Below are positions 29,221-39,111 of a stretch of 64,000 nucleotides of DNA, in pieces. Under the pieces are notes generated by a model. That model saw nothing but the letters and a program-made list of their open reading frames with translations. It was not told the origin of the DNA and did no database searches. The stretch lies in assembly GCA_021736305.1 (NCBI GenBank), contig JAIPGD010000001.1, positions 48,925-112,924 of the forward strand, read 5' to 3'. The position numbers were made by a program, and so were the translations under genes. Every line of letters starts with the position of its first letter. The stretch's first letter is position 1. Origin of the DNA: Candidatus Izemoplasma sp. GTDB taxonomy: Bacteria > Bacillota_I > Bacilli_A > Izemoplasmatales > Hujiaoplasmataceae.

Positions 29221-31036
29221 TAAGTTTATTAATGTAACACTAGCATCACCAAAATTAGAAATTGGAAATCCAAGTTTTAATGTTAAAGAAATTTTATCAG
29301 TATTAAAACAAACAAAAAGCGATTTGACTGTATTTCCTGAATTAGCACTTACTGGATATTCATGTAAGGATTTGTTTTTTCAGGCAGAATTATTAGAAGA
29401 TAATTTAAAGGCTTTGGAAGAATTAGTTTCTAAAAACCCATATGATGGTCTTATTATTATTGGATTACCATATTCAGTTAATAACCAATTAATTGATTTA
29501 GCTTTGGTAATTCACAAAGATAAGATTTTAGGCGCAATACCAAAATTTAATTTAGCAAATACAAAAGGTGCTTATGAAAAACGTTGGTTTAAATCTGGAT
29601 ATGATTTAATAAATCAATATGATTATATCGATGTTATTAATCAAGTTGTTCCTTTTGGGAATCTATTATTTTCAAATAAAGATGTTAATTTTACTGTAGA
29701 AATTAATCAAGATATCACTGATTTTAATCCATTAAAGAGTATAGCGAATTTTACAGTAAATATAGCTGCTAATACTGATGAAGTTGGCTTTTATGATAAA
29801 CAAAGAAGTTTAGTTAAATCCGATTCAATTAGACATAATAACGGTTATTTATTTACTTCAAGTGGAGTTAGTGAATCTTCTTCAGATGGAATATTTAAAG
29901 CAATGCATTTTGCTTATGAAAACGGTGAAATGATACTTGAAAAAAGTGGGTTACAATTAGAATCATATATAAATGAAGCAATTTTAGATTTAGGTAAATT
30001 AGATTATTATAAAAGATTAAATCAAAATGATATGAATCTTGATTTATATCAAGAAGTAAACATTCCAGAATTTACTAATAATAACTTCGAATATTATCTT
30101 AATTTATCTAAAACACCATTTATTCCCGAAGACAAACCTTATCAAACTTTTAAAGAAATCACTTCAATTCAAAAGTTTTCTTTAATTAAAAGATTGAACC
30201 ATTTAAGATTAGACAGGGTTATTATTGGAATAAGTGGAGGTGCAGATTCAACTTTAGCACTTTTGATAGCATGTGCTGCTTTTGATGAGTTAAAAATTTC
30301 ACGGAAAAATATATATGCTTATACTTTACCGGGCTTACACACCTCAGATTCAACTAAGAGTAATGCCTTAGACCTAATGGAAGCTTTAGGCGTAAGTGTC
30401 AATACAATCGATTTAAATGACCATATAAAGGATCATTTAAGACTCATAGACCATGACTTAAAAGAAGATGTTACTTATGAAAATTCTCAAGCAAGAATGC
30501 GGACAAATATTTTAATGAATTTAGCAAATAAATATAACGCTTTATTTATTGGAACTGGAGATTTATCAGAAATATCAATCGGTTGGGCAACTTATAATGG
30601 CGATCAAATGTCGATGTATAATACTAATGCAGGGGTGCCAAAAACAACTGTAAAATTTTTAATTGAAAATTTTGGTAAATATATCTATGATGAAAAAATA
30701 ACCAATATATTATGGAAAATCATTGAAACACCAATTTCTCCAGAATTGAAATCAAATCAATCAACTGAAGAAAGTGTTGGTAAGTATGAAATTAATGATT
30801 TTATACTATATCGTTTTATAAACTGTGGAGACAAGAAATCAAGGATTTTTACTATGCTTAAAGATGTTTTTGGTTTGTCTGACACAGAATCACAAAAATA
30901 TGTTGATGGATTTTTCAAAAGATTCTATGCAGCCCAATATAAAAGACAAGCAAGTTCAGATGGACCTAAAGTGTTTGCATTTGGCTTGAAAGCGAATAGT
31001 GATTTCTTAATGAGTGCGGATGTGAAAAGAAAATAA
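29213..31036 (+). CDS. nadE: NAD synthetase with N-terminal nitrilase-like domain
   Basis: PELALTGYSCKDLFF nitrilase domain; GISGGADSTLALLIA; SQARMRTNILMNLANKY; GTGDLSEISIGW. Confidence 0.95.
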   Translation: MNNKFINVTLASPKLEIGNPSFNVKEILSVLKQTKSDLTVFPELALTGYSCKDLFFQAELLEDNLKALEELVSKNPYDGLIIIGLPYSVNNQLIDLALVIHKDKILGAIPKFNLANTKGAYEKRWFKSGYDLINQYDYIDVINQVVPFGNLLFSNKDVNFTVEINQDITDFNPLKSIANFTVNIAANTDEVGFYDKQRSLVKSDSIRHNNGYLFTSSGVSESSSDGIFKAMHFAYENGEMILEKSGLQLESYINEAILDLGKLDYYKRLNQNDMNLDLYQEVNIPEFTNNNFEYYLNLSKTPFIPEDKPYQTFKEITSIQKFSLIKRLNHLRLDRVIIGISGGADSTLALLIACAAFDELKISRKNIYAYTLPGLHTSDSTKSNALDLMEALGVSVNTIDLNDHIKDHLRLIDHDLKEDVTYENSQARMRTNILMNLANKYNALFIGTGDLSEISIGWATYNGDQMSMYNTNAGVPKTTVKFLIENFGKYIYDEKITNILWKIIETPISPELKSNQSTEESVGKYEINDFILYRFINCGDKKSRIFTMLKDVFGLSDTESQKYVDGFFKRFYAAQYKRQASSDGPKVFAFGLKANSDFLMSADVKRK

Positions 31037-32169
31037 TGAAAAAAGTAGTTGTAGGATTAAGCGGTGGCGTCGATTCAGCAGTCAGCGCTTATCTTTTAAA
31101 AAAACAGGGATATGAAGTTATTGGGTTATTTATGCGCAACTGGGATTCTGCGGCAAATAATGATGTTTTAGGTAACCCAAATAATCCAAACGAAGTCTGT
31201 CCACAGGAACAAGATTATCTGGATGCTTTAGCGGTTGCTAAACATCTTGGGATTGAACTTCACAGACATGATTTTATTGAAGAGTATTGGGATCATGTTT
31301 TTTCATATTTTATTGAAGAATATAAAAAAAATAGAACTCCGAATCCAGATATACTTTGTAATAAATATGTTAAATTTGCCGGTTTTCAAGATGTTGCAAA
31401 AGAATTAGGTGCTGATTATTATGCTTATGGTCATTATGCAAGGAGAAAAACTGAAAATAATGAACATTTCTTATTACGAGGCCTCGATCATAATAAAGAT
31501 CAAAGTTATTTCTTGTCTTCTCTTTCTCAAAAACAATTAGCTAAGTCACTATTTCCTGTAGGAGAGTTAACTAAAAAAAAGGTTCGTGAGATTGCAAAAG
31601 AAAACAACATACCTACAGCTTCAAAAAAGGATTCCACAGGAATCTGTTTCATTGGTGAAAGAGATTTTAAAGAATTTCTTAAAAATTATATTTTTACAAA
31701 ACCTGGAAATATAGAAACAATAGATAAAGATGTGATAGGCTCACATGAAGGTCTAATGTATTATACAATTGGGCAAAGAAAAGGTTTAGAAATTGGTGGC
31801 AACAAAAATTACCCCAATGCACCTTGGTTTGTAATTGGAAAAGATATTGAGAGAAATGTATTAATTGTTGGCCAAGGCGAAAATAATCCAATGCTTTATG
31901 CTAATCGGGTAATAGTTGAAGATGTTAATTGGATAAGTAAAACTAAATTTAGTGGTGAACTAGAATGTCACGCTAAATTTAGATATCGTCAAAAAGATAA
32001 TGTTGTGATAATAAAATGGATAAATAAAAATGAAATTGAAGTAATTGCTAAACATCCTGTAAAGGCAGTTACACCTGGTCAAGCAGCAGTTTTCTATGAT
32101 GGAGAAATATGTCTTGGTGGAGGAGTAATCAAAGCTAGTTATCAAAACAATAAAAAATTAATGTATTAG
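31036..32169 (+). CDS. mnmA: tRNA-specific 2-thiouridylase MnmA
   Basis: KVVVGLSGGVDSAVSAYLLKKQGYEVIGLFMRNWD; TPNPDILCNKYVKF; DSTGICFIGERDF. Confidence 0.97.
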   Translation: MKKVVVGLSGGVDSAVSAYLLKKQGYEVIGLFMRNWDSAANNDVLGNPNNPNEVCPQEQDYLDALAVAKHLGIELHRHDFIEEYWDHVFSYFIEEYKKNRTPNPDILCNKYVKFAGFQDVAKELGADYYAYGHYARRKTENNEHFLLRGLDHNKDQSYFLSSLSQKQLAKSLFPVGELTKKKVREIAKENNIPTASKKDSTGICFIGERDFKEFLKNYIFTKPGNIETIDKDVIGSHEGLMYYTIGQRKGLEIGGNKNYPNAPWFVIGKDIERNVLIVGQGENNPMLYANRVIVEDVNWISKTKFSGELECHAKFRYRQKDNVVIIKWINKNEIEVIAKHPVKAVTPGQAAVFYDGEICLGGGVIKASYQNNKKLMY

Positions 32170-32180
32170 TGGAGTGAACT

Positions 32181-32990
32181 ATGAACAAATTAGGATTATG
32201 TTTATCTGGTGGTGGAGCTAGAGGCGCTTATCAAGTAGGGGTATGTAAAGCGCTTGATGAATTAGGATATTTTAAAAGTGTTTATGCATTTTCAGGAACT
32301 AGTATTGGTTCAGTTAATGCAAGTTTACTAGCAACTAAAACTGTAGATGAAGTTAAAAAAATTTGGGTTGAATTTCCCAGGGAAGAAATGAATTTTGTTG
32401 AATCCTTAATGAAAAAAATACGCACTAAAGATTTCTCAATGGTAAAAAAGGGTGTAGCTGATATAAAGACATTAGATAAATTACTAACTGAAAATCTTGA
32501 TTTAGAGAAATTGAAAGATAAATTAGTTTATATTACTTTAAGTCCAGCTGGATTATCTGAAGAAGGCACTTTGGGGATTTTAAAAGCCTCTTTTAAACAT
32601 TACATTCAAGGGGAAAGAAAAGTTATTTATTCACCTTTACATAAACAAAAGAAAAAAGATATAAACAAACAAATTATTGCTTCTTGCTCAATTCCTTTTA
32701 TTTTTCCACCGGTTAATATAGATGGAAAACAAATATTTGATGGTGGATTGTATGATAATATCCCCATAAAACCATTAGTTGATGTTGGTTGCGATACAAT
32801 TATTATTGTCAATTTACAAAGATTGATTCGTTATAATCCCAAAAAATTTCCTGGAATTAATTTAATCGAAATAAAACATAAAAAATCTTTAGGGGCAGTA
32901 TTAAATTTCGCGAATAATCAGGCACAAATAAGATTTGATTTAGGCTATGAAGATGCGATGAATTATTTTAAGGAACATCCGTTAAAATAA
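32181..32990 (+). CDS. Patatin-like phospholipase
   Basis: LCLSGGGARGAYQVG oxyanion loop, SGTSIGSVNA (GxSxG), FDGGLYDNIP dyad Asp. Confidence 0.92.
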   Translation: MNKLGLCLSGGGARGAYQVGVCKALDELGYFKSVYAFSGTSIGSVNASLLATKTVDEVKKIWVEFPREEMNFVESLMKKIRTKDFSMVKKGVADIKTLDKLLTENLDLEKLKDKLVYITLSPAGLSEEGTLGILKASFKHYIQGERKVIYSPLHKQKKKDINKQIIASCSIPFIFPPVNIDGKQIFDGGLYDNIPIKPLVDVGCDTIIIVNLQRLIRYNPKKFPGINLIEIKHKKSLGAVLNFANNQAQIRFDLGYEDAMNYFKEHPLK

Positions 32991-33002
32991 AATAAAGAAT
33001 AT

Positions 33003-33046
33003 AACCTCTTCTTTTGTAGTATTTAGTTAAAGAGGAGGTTTTTTTT
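33003..33046 (+). terminator. Strong intrinsic terminator containing the SD of the next gene
   Basis: AACCTCTTCTTT...AAAGAGGAGGTT stem (~13 bp, one G-U) followed by T-tract; GGAGG of the stem is the SD of the ATG at 33047. Confidence 0.8.
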
Positions 33047-33679
33047 ATGAAGAAAATTATTTTATTAAGTTTTTTGTTTTTGTTAATACCTATAAACATA
33101 AGTGCCTTAAATGCAGAAGAATATACGAATTATCAAGAAGTTATCTTTGAGGATGATGCTGTTGAACTGCTAAAAGAGTTTAATTCAAAAGATTATAAGA
33201 AATACTACAAAAAAACAAAGAGAAGAAAAATGTTTGGTTGGAGAATTCATGTTGTTAACAAAAATGAAAAATTAGATTACATTGCTGAAACCAAAATTAA
33301 GATATTCAACTCAGGAACTACACCAATTGATTATCAAATTAAATTAGAAACAAAAGAAGAAACAAAGAGACAAATATCTGCTTCTGGAAGCATCAAAGTT
33401 ACAGGTTCAGGAAAAAGCAAAAAATTTAAGGGCTCAGTTGATGCCAATATAAAAGCTAGTATTACAACAACTGAAATAAATACAAGAAAAGAAAGTTTCA
33501 AATTTGATATTAAAGTTGATCCATTAACTTATGTATCTATAGTTACTAGAGGAACTGGCGAAATTAATAATGGGGTCGGAAGTTATTATTTCTTTTGGAC
33601 TAAAACAAAAAAGGGTGGTTGGGAGACATTTACAGTGTTAACTGAATACTATGAAATAGTGAAGGCAAGATTTTGGTAA
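33047..33679 (+). CDS. Exported beta-rich protein of unknown function (signal peptide)
   Basis: MKKIILLSFLFLLIPINISALNA signal peptide; long Ser/Thr/Lys-rich alternating stretches; Walker/catalytic motifs absent. Confidence 0.75.
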   Translation: MKKIILLSFLFLLIPINISALNAEEYTNYQEVIFEDDAVELLKEFNSKDYKKYYKKTKRRKMFGWRIHVVNKNEKLDYIAETKIKIFNSGTTPIDYQIKLETKEETKRQISASGSIKVTGSGKSKKFKGSVDANIKASITTTEINTRKESFKFDIKVDPLTYVSIVTRGTGEINNGVGSYYFFWTKTKKGGWETFTVLTEYYEIVKARFW

Positions 33680-34608
33680 AAAAAATATTTTTTATAGTAA
33701 TAATTATTTATATTGCTATATCTGGAATCTTATTATATGTAAATAAAACTAAACCAACAGATGAAATAAGTTTGTTAGCAGTAAAAAAAACATATTCACG
33801 TTTAATTACAGATGAAGAAGTAATTGATTTACCTATATACATTACACAAGAGAAAAGTTTTCTAATCGATAAAGAAAACATCCTTGATGCAAGAATAGGT
33901 GATAAATACAATGAGTTAGAAGTTAATATTAAAGAAATTAAAAATGCTAATAAAATGATTAATTATGAAAATACACAGTACTATTTATTCTATTTTCAAA
34001 TCGATTTTTCTGAAGTTGATATTTCTAACTTAGAATTAAACTTTATAAATTCAACGCTATATTTAAGTTATATAAATGATGAATTAGTTGAATTGGATAT
34101 AGGAAAAATTAATTTATTATTTAGAACAATTGATAATCCAAATCATTTAGATTTTAGTAGAATGTTTTCGATAACAAATAAAGAAGATGAATACAATGTA
34201 ATAAAAGCAATCTATTTAGAACTAGATAATAGAACTGGAGAAAATATAATTATCAATGAAATTAGTTTCTTAAACAATGAATTAAAAGCAAATATCGAAC
34301 AAATAAAATCAATTAATTTTATGCCTGATTACAACTCGGATTTTAAAGATCTAATGCCACAATTTAATACTCTAACAACAGAATTTATAAACAATAAAAC
34401 TTTTAATTTGATAAATAAACAAAATCTATTGATTCCAATTAATCATTTAGAAGAATGGCAATATATTAATCGATTCCCTTTGATTATAAAATATACTTAT
34501 AACGATATTAGCTATGAATACATTATTGATGATTTTCTGTTTTTTTCATCAATAAATGATATTGAAAATGAAAATTATGAAAAATCAATCTATAAGTATT
34601 TGTATTAA
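33673..34608 (+). CDS. Membrane-anchored extracytoplasmic protein of unknown function
   Basis: N-terminal TM (KKIFFIVIIIYIAISGILLYV), ~280 aa extracellular domain; TTG start overlapping the previous stop. Confidence 0.7.
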   Translation: MVKKIFFIVIIIYIAISGILLYVNKTKPTDEISLLAVKKTYSRLITDEEVIDLPIYITQEKSFLIDKENILDARIGDKYNELEVNIKEIKNANKMINYENTQYYLFYFQIDFSEVDISNLELNFINSTLYLSYINDELVELDIGKINLLFRTIDNPNHLDFSRMFSITNKEDEYNVIKAIYLELDNRTGENIIINEISFLNNELKANIEQIKSINFMPDYNSDFKDLMPQFNTLTTEFINNKTFNLINKQNLLIPINHLEEWQYINRFPLIIKYTYNDISYEYIIDDFLFFSSINDIENENYEKSIYKYLY

Positions 34609-35194
34609 TGAGTTAACAAAAGAATATACTAAACAAAAGGGGATTTTTAATGTATCAACTGAATTTAATTCCGGTCAGATAAACTTATTAACCGGTAATA
34701 ATGGATCAGGTAAATCAACTTTAATAAAATGCATAATGAAATTGATTAAGTATCAAGGCAGAATAGATAAGAGACGTTATAGAATAGGATATGCTCCAGA
34801 AAAGTATATAATGCCCGAATATATGACTATATACGAGTTTTTAAAAGCAATTGGTAGGATTAAGCATCTATATACAAATCACCTAAATATTGAGATTGAG
34901 GATGAATTAAAACTATTTAACTTAAACAAGAATTTAAATAAACCAATAAAAAAACTTTCAAACGGAATGAAACAAAAAGTAAATATAATTCAGGCATTGT
35001 TAAATAACCCAAAAATAATAATTTTAGATGAACCTTTAGTTGGTTTAGATTTTGATTCACAATTGCATTTTACAAAAAGAATAGTATCTCTTTCCAAAGA
35101 AAAACTAGTGATTATAGCAACACACTACCCAGAGAAGTTTAGAACTAAGAAGAAAAAAATATATCAATTTATTGATGGAAAATTAGAATGCTAA
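34577..35194 (+). CDS. ABC transporter ATP-binding protein
   Basis: LLTGNNGSGKSTLIKCIMKL; KLSNGMKQKVNIIQALLNNPKIIILDEPLVGLD. Confidence 0.88.
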   Translation: MKNQSISICINELTKEYTKQKGIFNVSTEFNSGQINLLTGNNGSGKSTLIKCIMKLIKYQGRIDKRRYRIGYAPEKYIMPEYMTIYEFLKAIGRIKHLYTNHLNIEIEDELKLFNLNKNLNKPIKKLSNGMKQKVNIIQALLNNPKIIILDEPLVGLDFDSQLHFTKRIVSLSKEKLVIIATHYPEKFRTKKKKIYQFIDGKLEC

Positions 35195-35901
35195 ATTATT
35201 TTAAATTACATTTTGATTTTCTTATGAGTCGATTAATGATTTATTGTTTAGTCATAATTCAAATAATATGTTTTATTGGAATCATATATAGTAGTAATAT
35301 ATTGGAAGGATATACATACATTGATAGTTATCGTCTTGAATTAGCTAATGCATTTTTTATTGAATCATTTATGATTATAGAGTTGATTGTTGTAATTATA
35401 GCTATCTTTTCTGCGACACTGTTACAATCAAAAGCGAATCATTTTTTAATAGTTTATACAACACATTCAAAAAAAGGAAAATTACAATTTATATTTTCTA
35501 AAATAACATTAGGTCTATTTATTATTGCTATGTTAATAATAATTGATATGCTTACTTTTTATTTAATAGTTAATTATTTTACTCCTTATCAAATAGATGT
35601 ATTATTAATCAATAAATTATTTGTTTATCTATTTTTAGAGGCAAGTCAATTATTTTGTTTAACATTAATGGTTTCAATTATAATTAATCATATATTTGCA
35701 TCTATTATACCTTTAGTTTTGTTTTGGTATTTAGAAAGCATTAATTTAAATATCACAAAATTTAAACAAGTATTTAATTGTTTATTTATCAATATAAATC
35801 CTTTGAATCCAAAAGATGTTATATTAATCTATCCAATAATAACATCTATTATAATAATAACTATTTATATATTTATTAATTACATGAAAGATTGTTGTTA
35901 A
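35188..35901 (+). CDS. Hydrophobic ABC permease-like membrane protein
   Basis: About six predicted TM segments; overlaps the ATPase gene by 7 nt. Confidence 0.7.
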   Translation: MLNYFKLHFDFLMSRLMIYCLVIIQIICFIGIIYSSNILEGYTYIDSYRLELANAFFIESFMIIELIVVIIAIFSATLLQSKANHFLIVYTTHSKKGKLQFIFSKITLGLFIIAMLIIIDMLTFYLIVNYFTPYQIDVLLINKLFVYLFLEASQLFCLTLMVSIIINHIFASIIPLVLFWYLESINLNITKFKQVFNCLFININPLNPKDVILIYPIITSIIIITIYIFINYMKDCC

Positions 35902-35981
35902 AGCAATCTTTTTTGTTAATCAAATTGTATTCAGTATTAAACTTTGATATAATCTATATATATATAAATTTGGAGGGCAAT

Positions 35982-37784
35982 ATGTGTGGAATAGTTGGAT
36001 ACATTGGTAATGAAAAAGCATCTGATGTAATATTAAAAGGTTTAGAAAGACTTGAATACCGAGGTTATGATTCATGTGGAATCACATATTATGACCCTAA
36101 ACAAAAAACATTTATTACGAACAAGGACCGTGGAAGAGTATTAAAATTATTAAACTCATATAAATATCCAGATGATAATCATTTTGCAATTGGTCATACA
36201 AGATGGGCAACGCATGGGGTTGCGAACCAAAATAATTCTCATCCACATTTTTCTCAAAGCCAACGCTTTGTTATCGTTCATAACGGTGTTATTGATAATC
36301 ATAAAGAATTGGTTTTCAAATATTTGAATAATTATGAGTTTGTAAGTGATACTGATACAGAAGTTATCGCTAATTTAGTAGAGGAATTTTCACACAAATT
36401 ATCGATTGAAGAAGCAATTAGAAAAACAATTTCGCTTTTAGAAGGCTCATTTGCCTTCTTAATTATAGATACAGAAAATATCGACACACTATATGCCGTA
36501 AAAAATAAATCTCCTTTATTAATCGGAGAATCTAAAAACGGTATTGTTTTAGGTTCTGACGTATTAGCATTCATTAATTATGCAGAATCATATTATTTGT
36601 TAGAAGATAATAGTTTTATAATTATTAAACGTAATAACGGTGATTTTAGTTTTAAAATTATGGATACAATTGGATTTGAATTAGAAAAACCAGAGAAACA
36701 CAAAATGGATTTTGTAACTGATGAAATTGGTAAAGCTGGTTATGAACATTATATGTTAAAAGAAATATCTGAACAACCAGCAGTTATAAGAAAAATAATG
36801 AGTCAATATATGGTGGGGAACGAGTTAAAAGTATCACCAAAAATAACAAATATGTTTGAGGGAATAAAGAAGGTATATATTTTAGCTGCTGGAACTTCAT
36901 ATCATGCTGGGTTAATAGGTAGAGTATACTTTGAAGAAATAGCCAAGATACCAGCAGAGGTATTTATTGCCAGTGAATTTGCTTATAATGAGCCACTAAT
37001 TGAACCCAACTCATTATTCGTGTTAATATCGCAATCTGGCGAAACTGCTGATATAAGATCTTGTTTACTTAATGTCAAAGAGCATGGATTTAAAACCTTG
37101 ACAATTACTAATGTTTCTTCATCTACACTTGCTAGAGAAGCAGATAATTATTTAAACATTTTTGCAGGCACAGAGATAGCAGTCGCTTCTACAAAAGCAT
37201 ATGTTGGACAGATTGCAGTACTTGCTATACTTGCTAATACGCTTTCTAAACAACATAGTCTAGACCTGGTTTCAGAAATGTCAAGAGCTGCTGTGTCAAT
37301 GGAGAATATAATTGACAAAAGGGACTACATCTCTGAAGTAGTTGGTTGTTCAATAAAATCTCATGATTGTTTTTACATAGGAAGAGGACTAGATTATTTT
37401 GTCTGTCTAGAAGCTGCATTAAAATTAAAAGAAATTACTTATATGAATACGATGGGAATAGCTGCTGGAGAATTAAAACATGGCACAATGGCATTGATTG
37501 AAAAAGATGTACCGGTTATAGCTATAATTTCTCAAGAACATATAAACAATAATACTCGCTCAAATTTAGAGGAAGCAAAAGCTAGAGAGGCGACCCCATT
37601 AATTATTTCACTTGAAAACACATCTAAGGGTAATGATGACATCGTTTTAATGGATGTCCATCGCTTATTATCACCTTTAGTTACTGTGATTCCAGCTCAA
37701 TTAATTGCTTATTATAAGGCGGTTGAATTAGACTATGATGTTGACAAACCAAGAAATTTAGCTAAATCAGCTACTGTAGAATAG
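35982..37784 (+). CDS. glmS: Glutamine-fructose-6-phosphate aminotransferase
   Basis: MCGIVGYIGNEKASDVILKGLERLEYRGYDS (Cys2); HTRWATHG; GTSYHAGL; SQSGETADI; DKPRNLAKSATVE. True start 35982, not 35892. Confidence 0.96.
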   Translation: MCGIVGYIGNEKASDVILKGLERLEYRGYDSCGITYYDPKQKTFITNKDRGRVLKLLNSYKYPDDNHFAIGHTRWATHGVANQNNSHPHFSQSQRFVIVHNGVIDNHKELVFKYLNNYEFVSDTDTEVIANLVEEFSHKLSIEEAIRKTISLLEGSFAFLIIDTENIDTLYAVKNKSPLLIGESKNGIVLGSDVLAFINYAESYYLLEDNSFIIIKRNNGDFSFKIMDTIGFELEKPEKHKMDFVTDEIGKAGYEHYMLKEISEQPAVIRKIMSQYMVGNELKVSPKITNMFEGIKKVYILAAGTSYHAGLIGRVYFEEIAKIPAEVFIASEFAYNEPLIEPNSLFVLISQSGETADIRSCLLNVKEHGFKTLTITNVSSSTLAREADNYLNIFAGTEIAVASTKAYVGQIAVLAILANTLSKQHSLDLVSEMSRAAVSMENIIDKRDYISEVVGCSIKSHDCFYIGRGLDYFVCLEAALKLKEITYMNTMGIAAGELKHGTMALIEKDVPVIAIISQEHINNNTRSNLEEAKAREATPLIISLENTSKGNDDIVLMDVHRLLSPLVTVIPAQLIAYYKAVELDYDVDKPRNLAKSATVE

Positions 37785-37796
37785 AGGAGATTTTAT

Positions 37797-39107
37797 ATGA
37801 AATACTTTGGTACAGATGGTATTAGAGATAAGGCAAAAGTAATTTTAAATAAAAAAATCGGCTATTTTGTTGGTTTAAGTTTTTCGAGATTTAAAAATGA
37901 TCAAAAAACAATTTTTATAGCGATGGATACTAGAGAATCTGGCGATAAAATTGCTGGCCAAATTATTAAAGGGTTAACTTATGTTGGTTTCGATGTATAT
38001 AATATTGGAGTTTACCCAACCCCTGTTTTAGCATATTTATCACAACTTAAAAATACTTATGGTATTATGATTACTGCGAGTCATAATCCTTACTTTGATA
38101 ACGGAATTAAAATATTTGATTCAGGCAAGAAAATATCTGAAGAAACTGAAATGTTAATCGAAGAAGTAATTGATCAGAAATACAAACCTAAAAAAGCAAA
38201 TGAAAATGGCCAAGTTAAAAAATATAATTCAGTTATGAAGAACTATTTAAATTTATATGACGGTCTTTTAGAAAAAACTGATTTAAATATTTGTTTAGAT
38301 TTAGCTAATGGTGCAGCTGTCTCAACTGTTAAGGATATTTTTCCGCAAATAGCTGATAACTTAAATATTATGTCAGATAATCCTACTGGTAAAAACATTA
38401 ACAAAAACTGTGGTTCAACTGATTTAGCTCAGTTAAGAGAATTTGTTCAAGTACATAATTGCGATTTAGGTATTGCTTTTGATGGTGACGCTGATAGATT
38501 AATGGTGCTTGATAATCAAGGAGAAGTTTGTGATGGTGATTTTTTAGTATATTTATTTGCTAGTTATTATAAAGCACATAAATTATTGAAAAATGATTTT
38601 GTAGCTTTAAGTAAAATGTGCAACATTGGTGTAATTAATGCTCTCAAAGAGAAATATATAGATGTTATTCAAACAAAGGTTGGAGATAAATATATTTCTA
38701 AAGCATTAGAAGAAAATGATGGTATTTTAGGCGGAGAAAACTCTGGTCATATTATTAATAAAAGATTATTTTCAACTGGAGACGGGGTTTTAAATGCTGC
38801 ATTTTTAATTAAAGTATTAAATTACTATAAAATACCTCTATCTAATTTAAAGAAACAAGTAGTTTACTATCCTGATAAATTAGTGAATCTCAAAGATATA
38901 GATAAAAGCTTAGTTGACCATCCACTAATTGTTGATTTAGTAGATCAATATCGTTTAGAATTGGGTAATGAAGGTAAAGTTTTAGTAAGAGCTAGTGGAA
39001 CCGAATCTTTAATAAGAATCTCTGTTTCTGCACCAACGATATCTAGAATAAATAGAATAATTAAAGATATAAAAAGAAATCTTATAAAATTGGATAAAGG
39101 GGAATAA
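37797..39107 (+). CDS. glmM: Phosphoglucosamine mutase
   Basis: YFGTDGIRDKA; MITASHNPYFDNGIKIF; FDGDADRLMVLD; GGENSGHII; VRASGTESLIRI. Confidence 0.96.
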   Translation: MKYFGTDGIRDKAKVILNKKIGYFVGLSFSRFKNDQKTIFIAMDTRESGDKIAGQIIKGLTYVGFDVYNIGVYPTPVLAYLSQLKNTYGIMITASHNPYFDNGIKIFDSGKKISEETEMLIEEVIDQKYKPKKANENGQVKKYNSVMKNYLNLYDGLLEKTDLNICLDLANGAAVSTVKDIFPQIADNLNIMSDNPTGKNINKNCGSTDLAQLREFVQVHNCDLGIAFDGDADRLMVLDNQGEVCDGDFLVYLFASYYKAHKLLKNDFVALSKMCNIGVINALKEKYIDVIQTKVGDKYISKALEENDGILGGENSGHIINKRLFSTGDGVLNAAFLIKVLNYYKIPLSNLKKQVVYYPDKLVNLKDIDKSLVDHPLIVDLVDQYRLELGNEGKVLVRASGTESLIRISVSAPTISRINRIIKDIKRNLIKLDKGE

Positions 39108-39111
39108 AAAA

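Noticed and set aside
35901-35985. glmS ribozyme
   Set aside because: Too little space and no recognisable core between the promoter and the glmS ATG.
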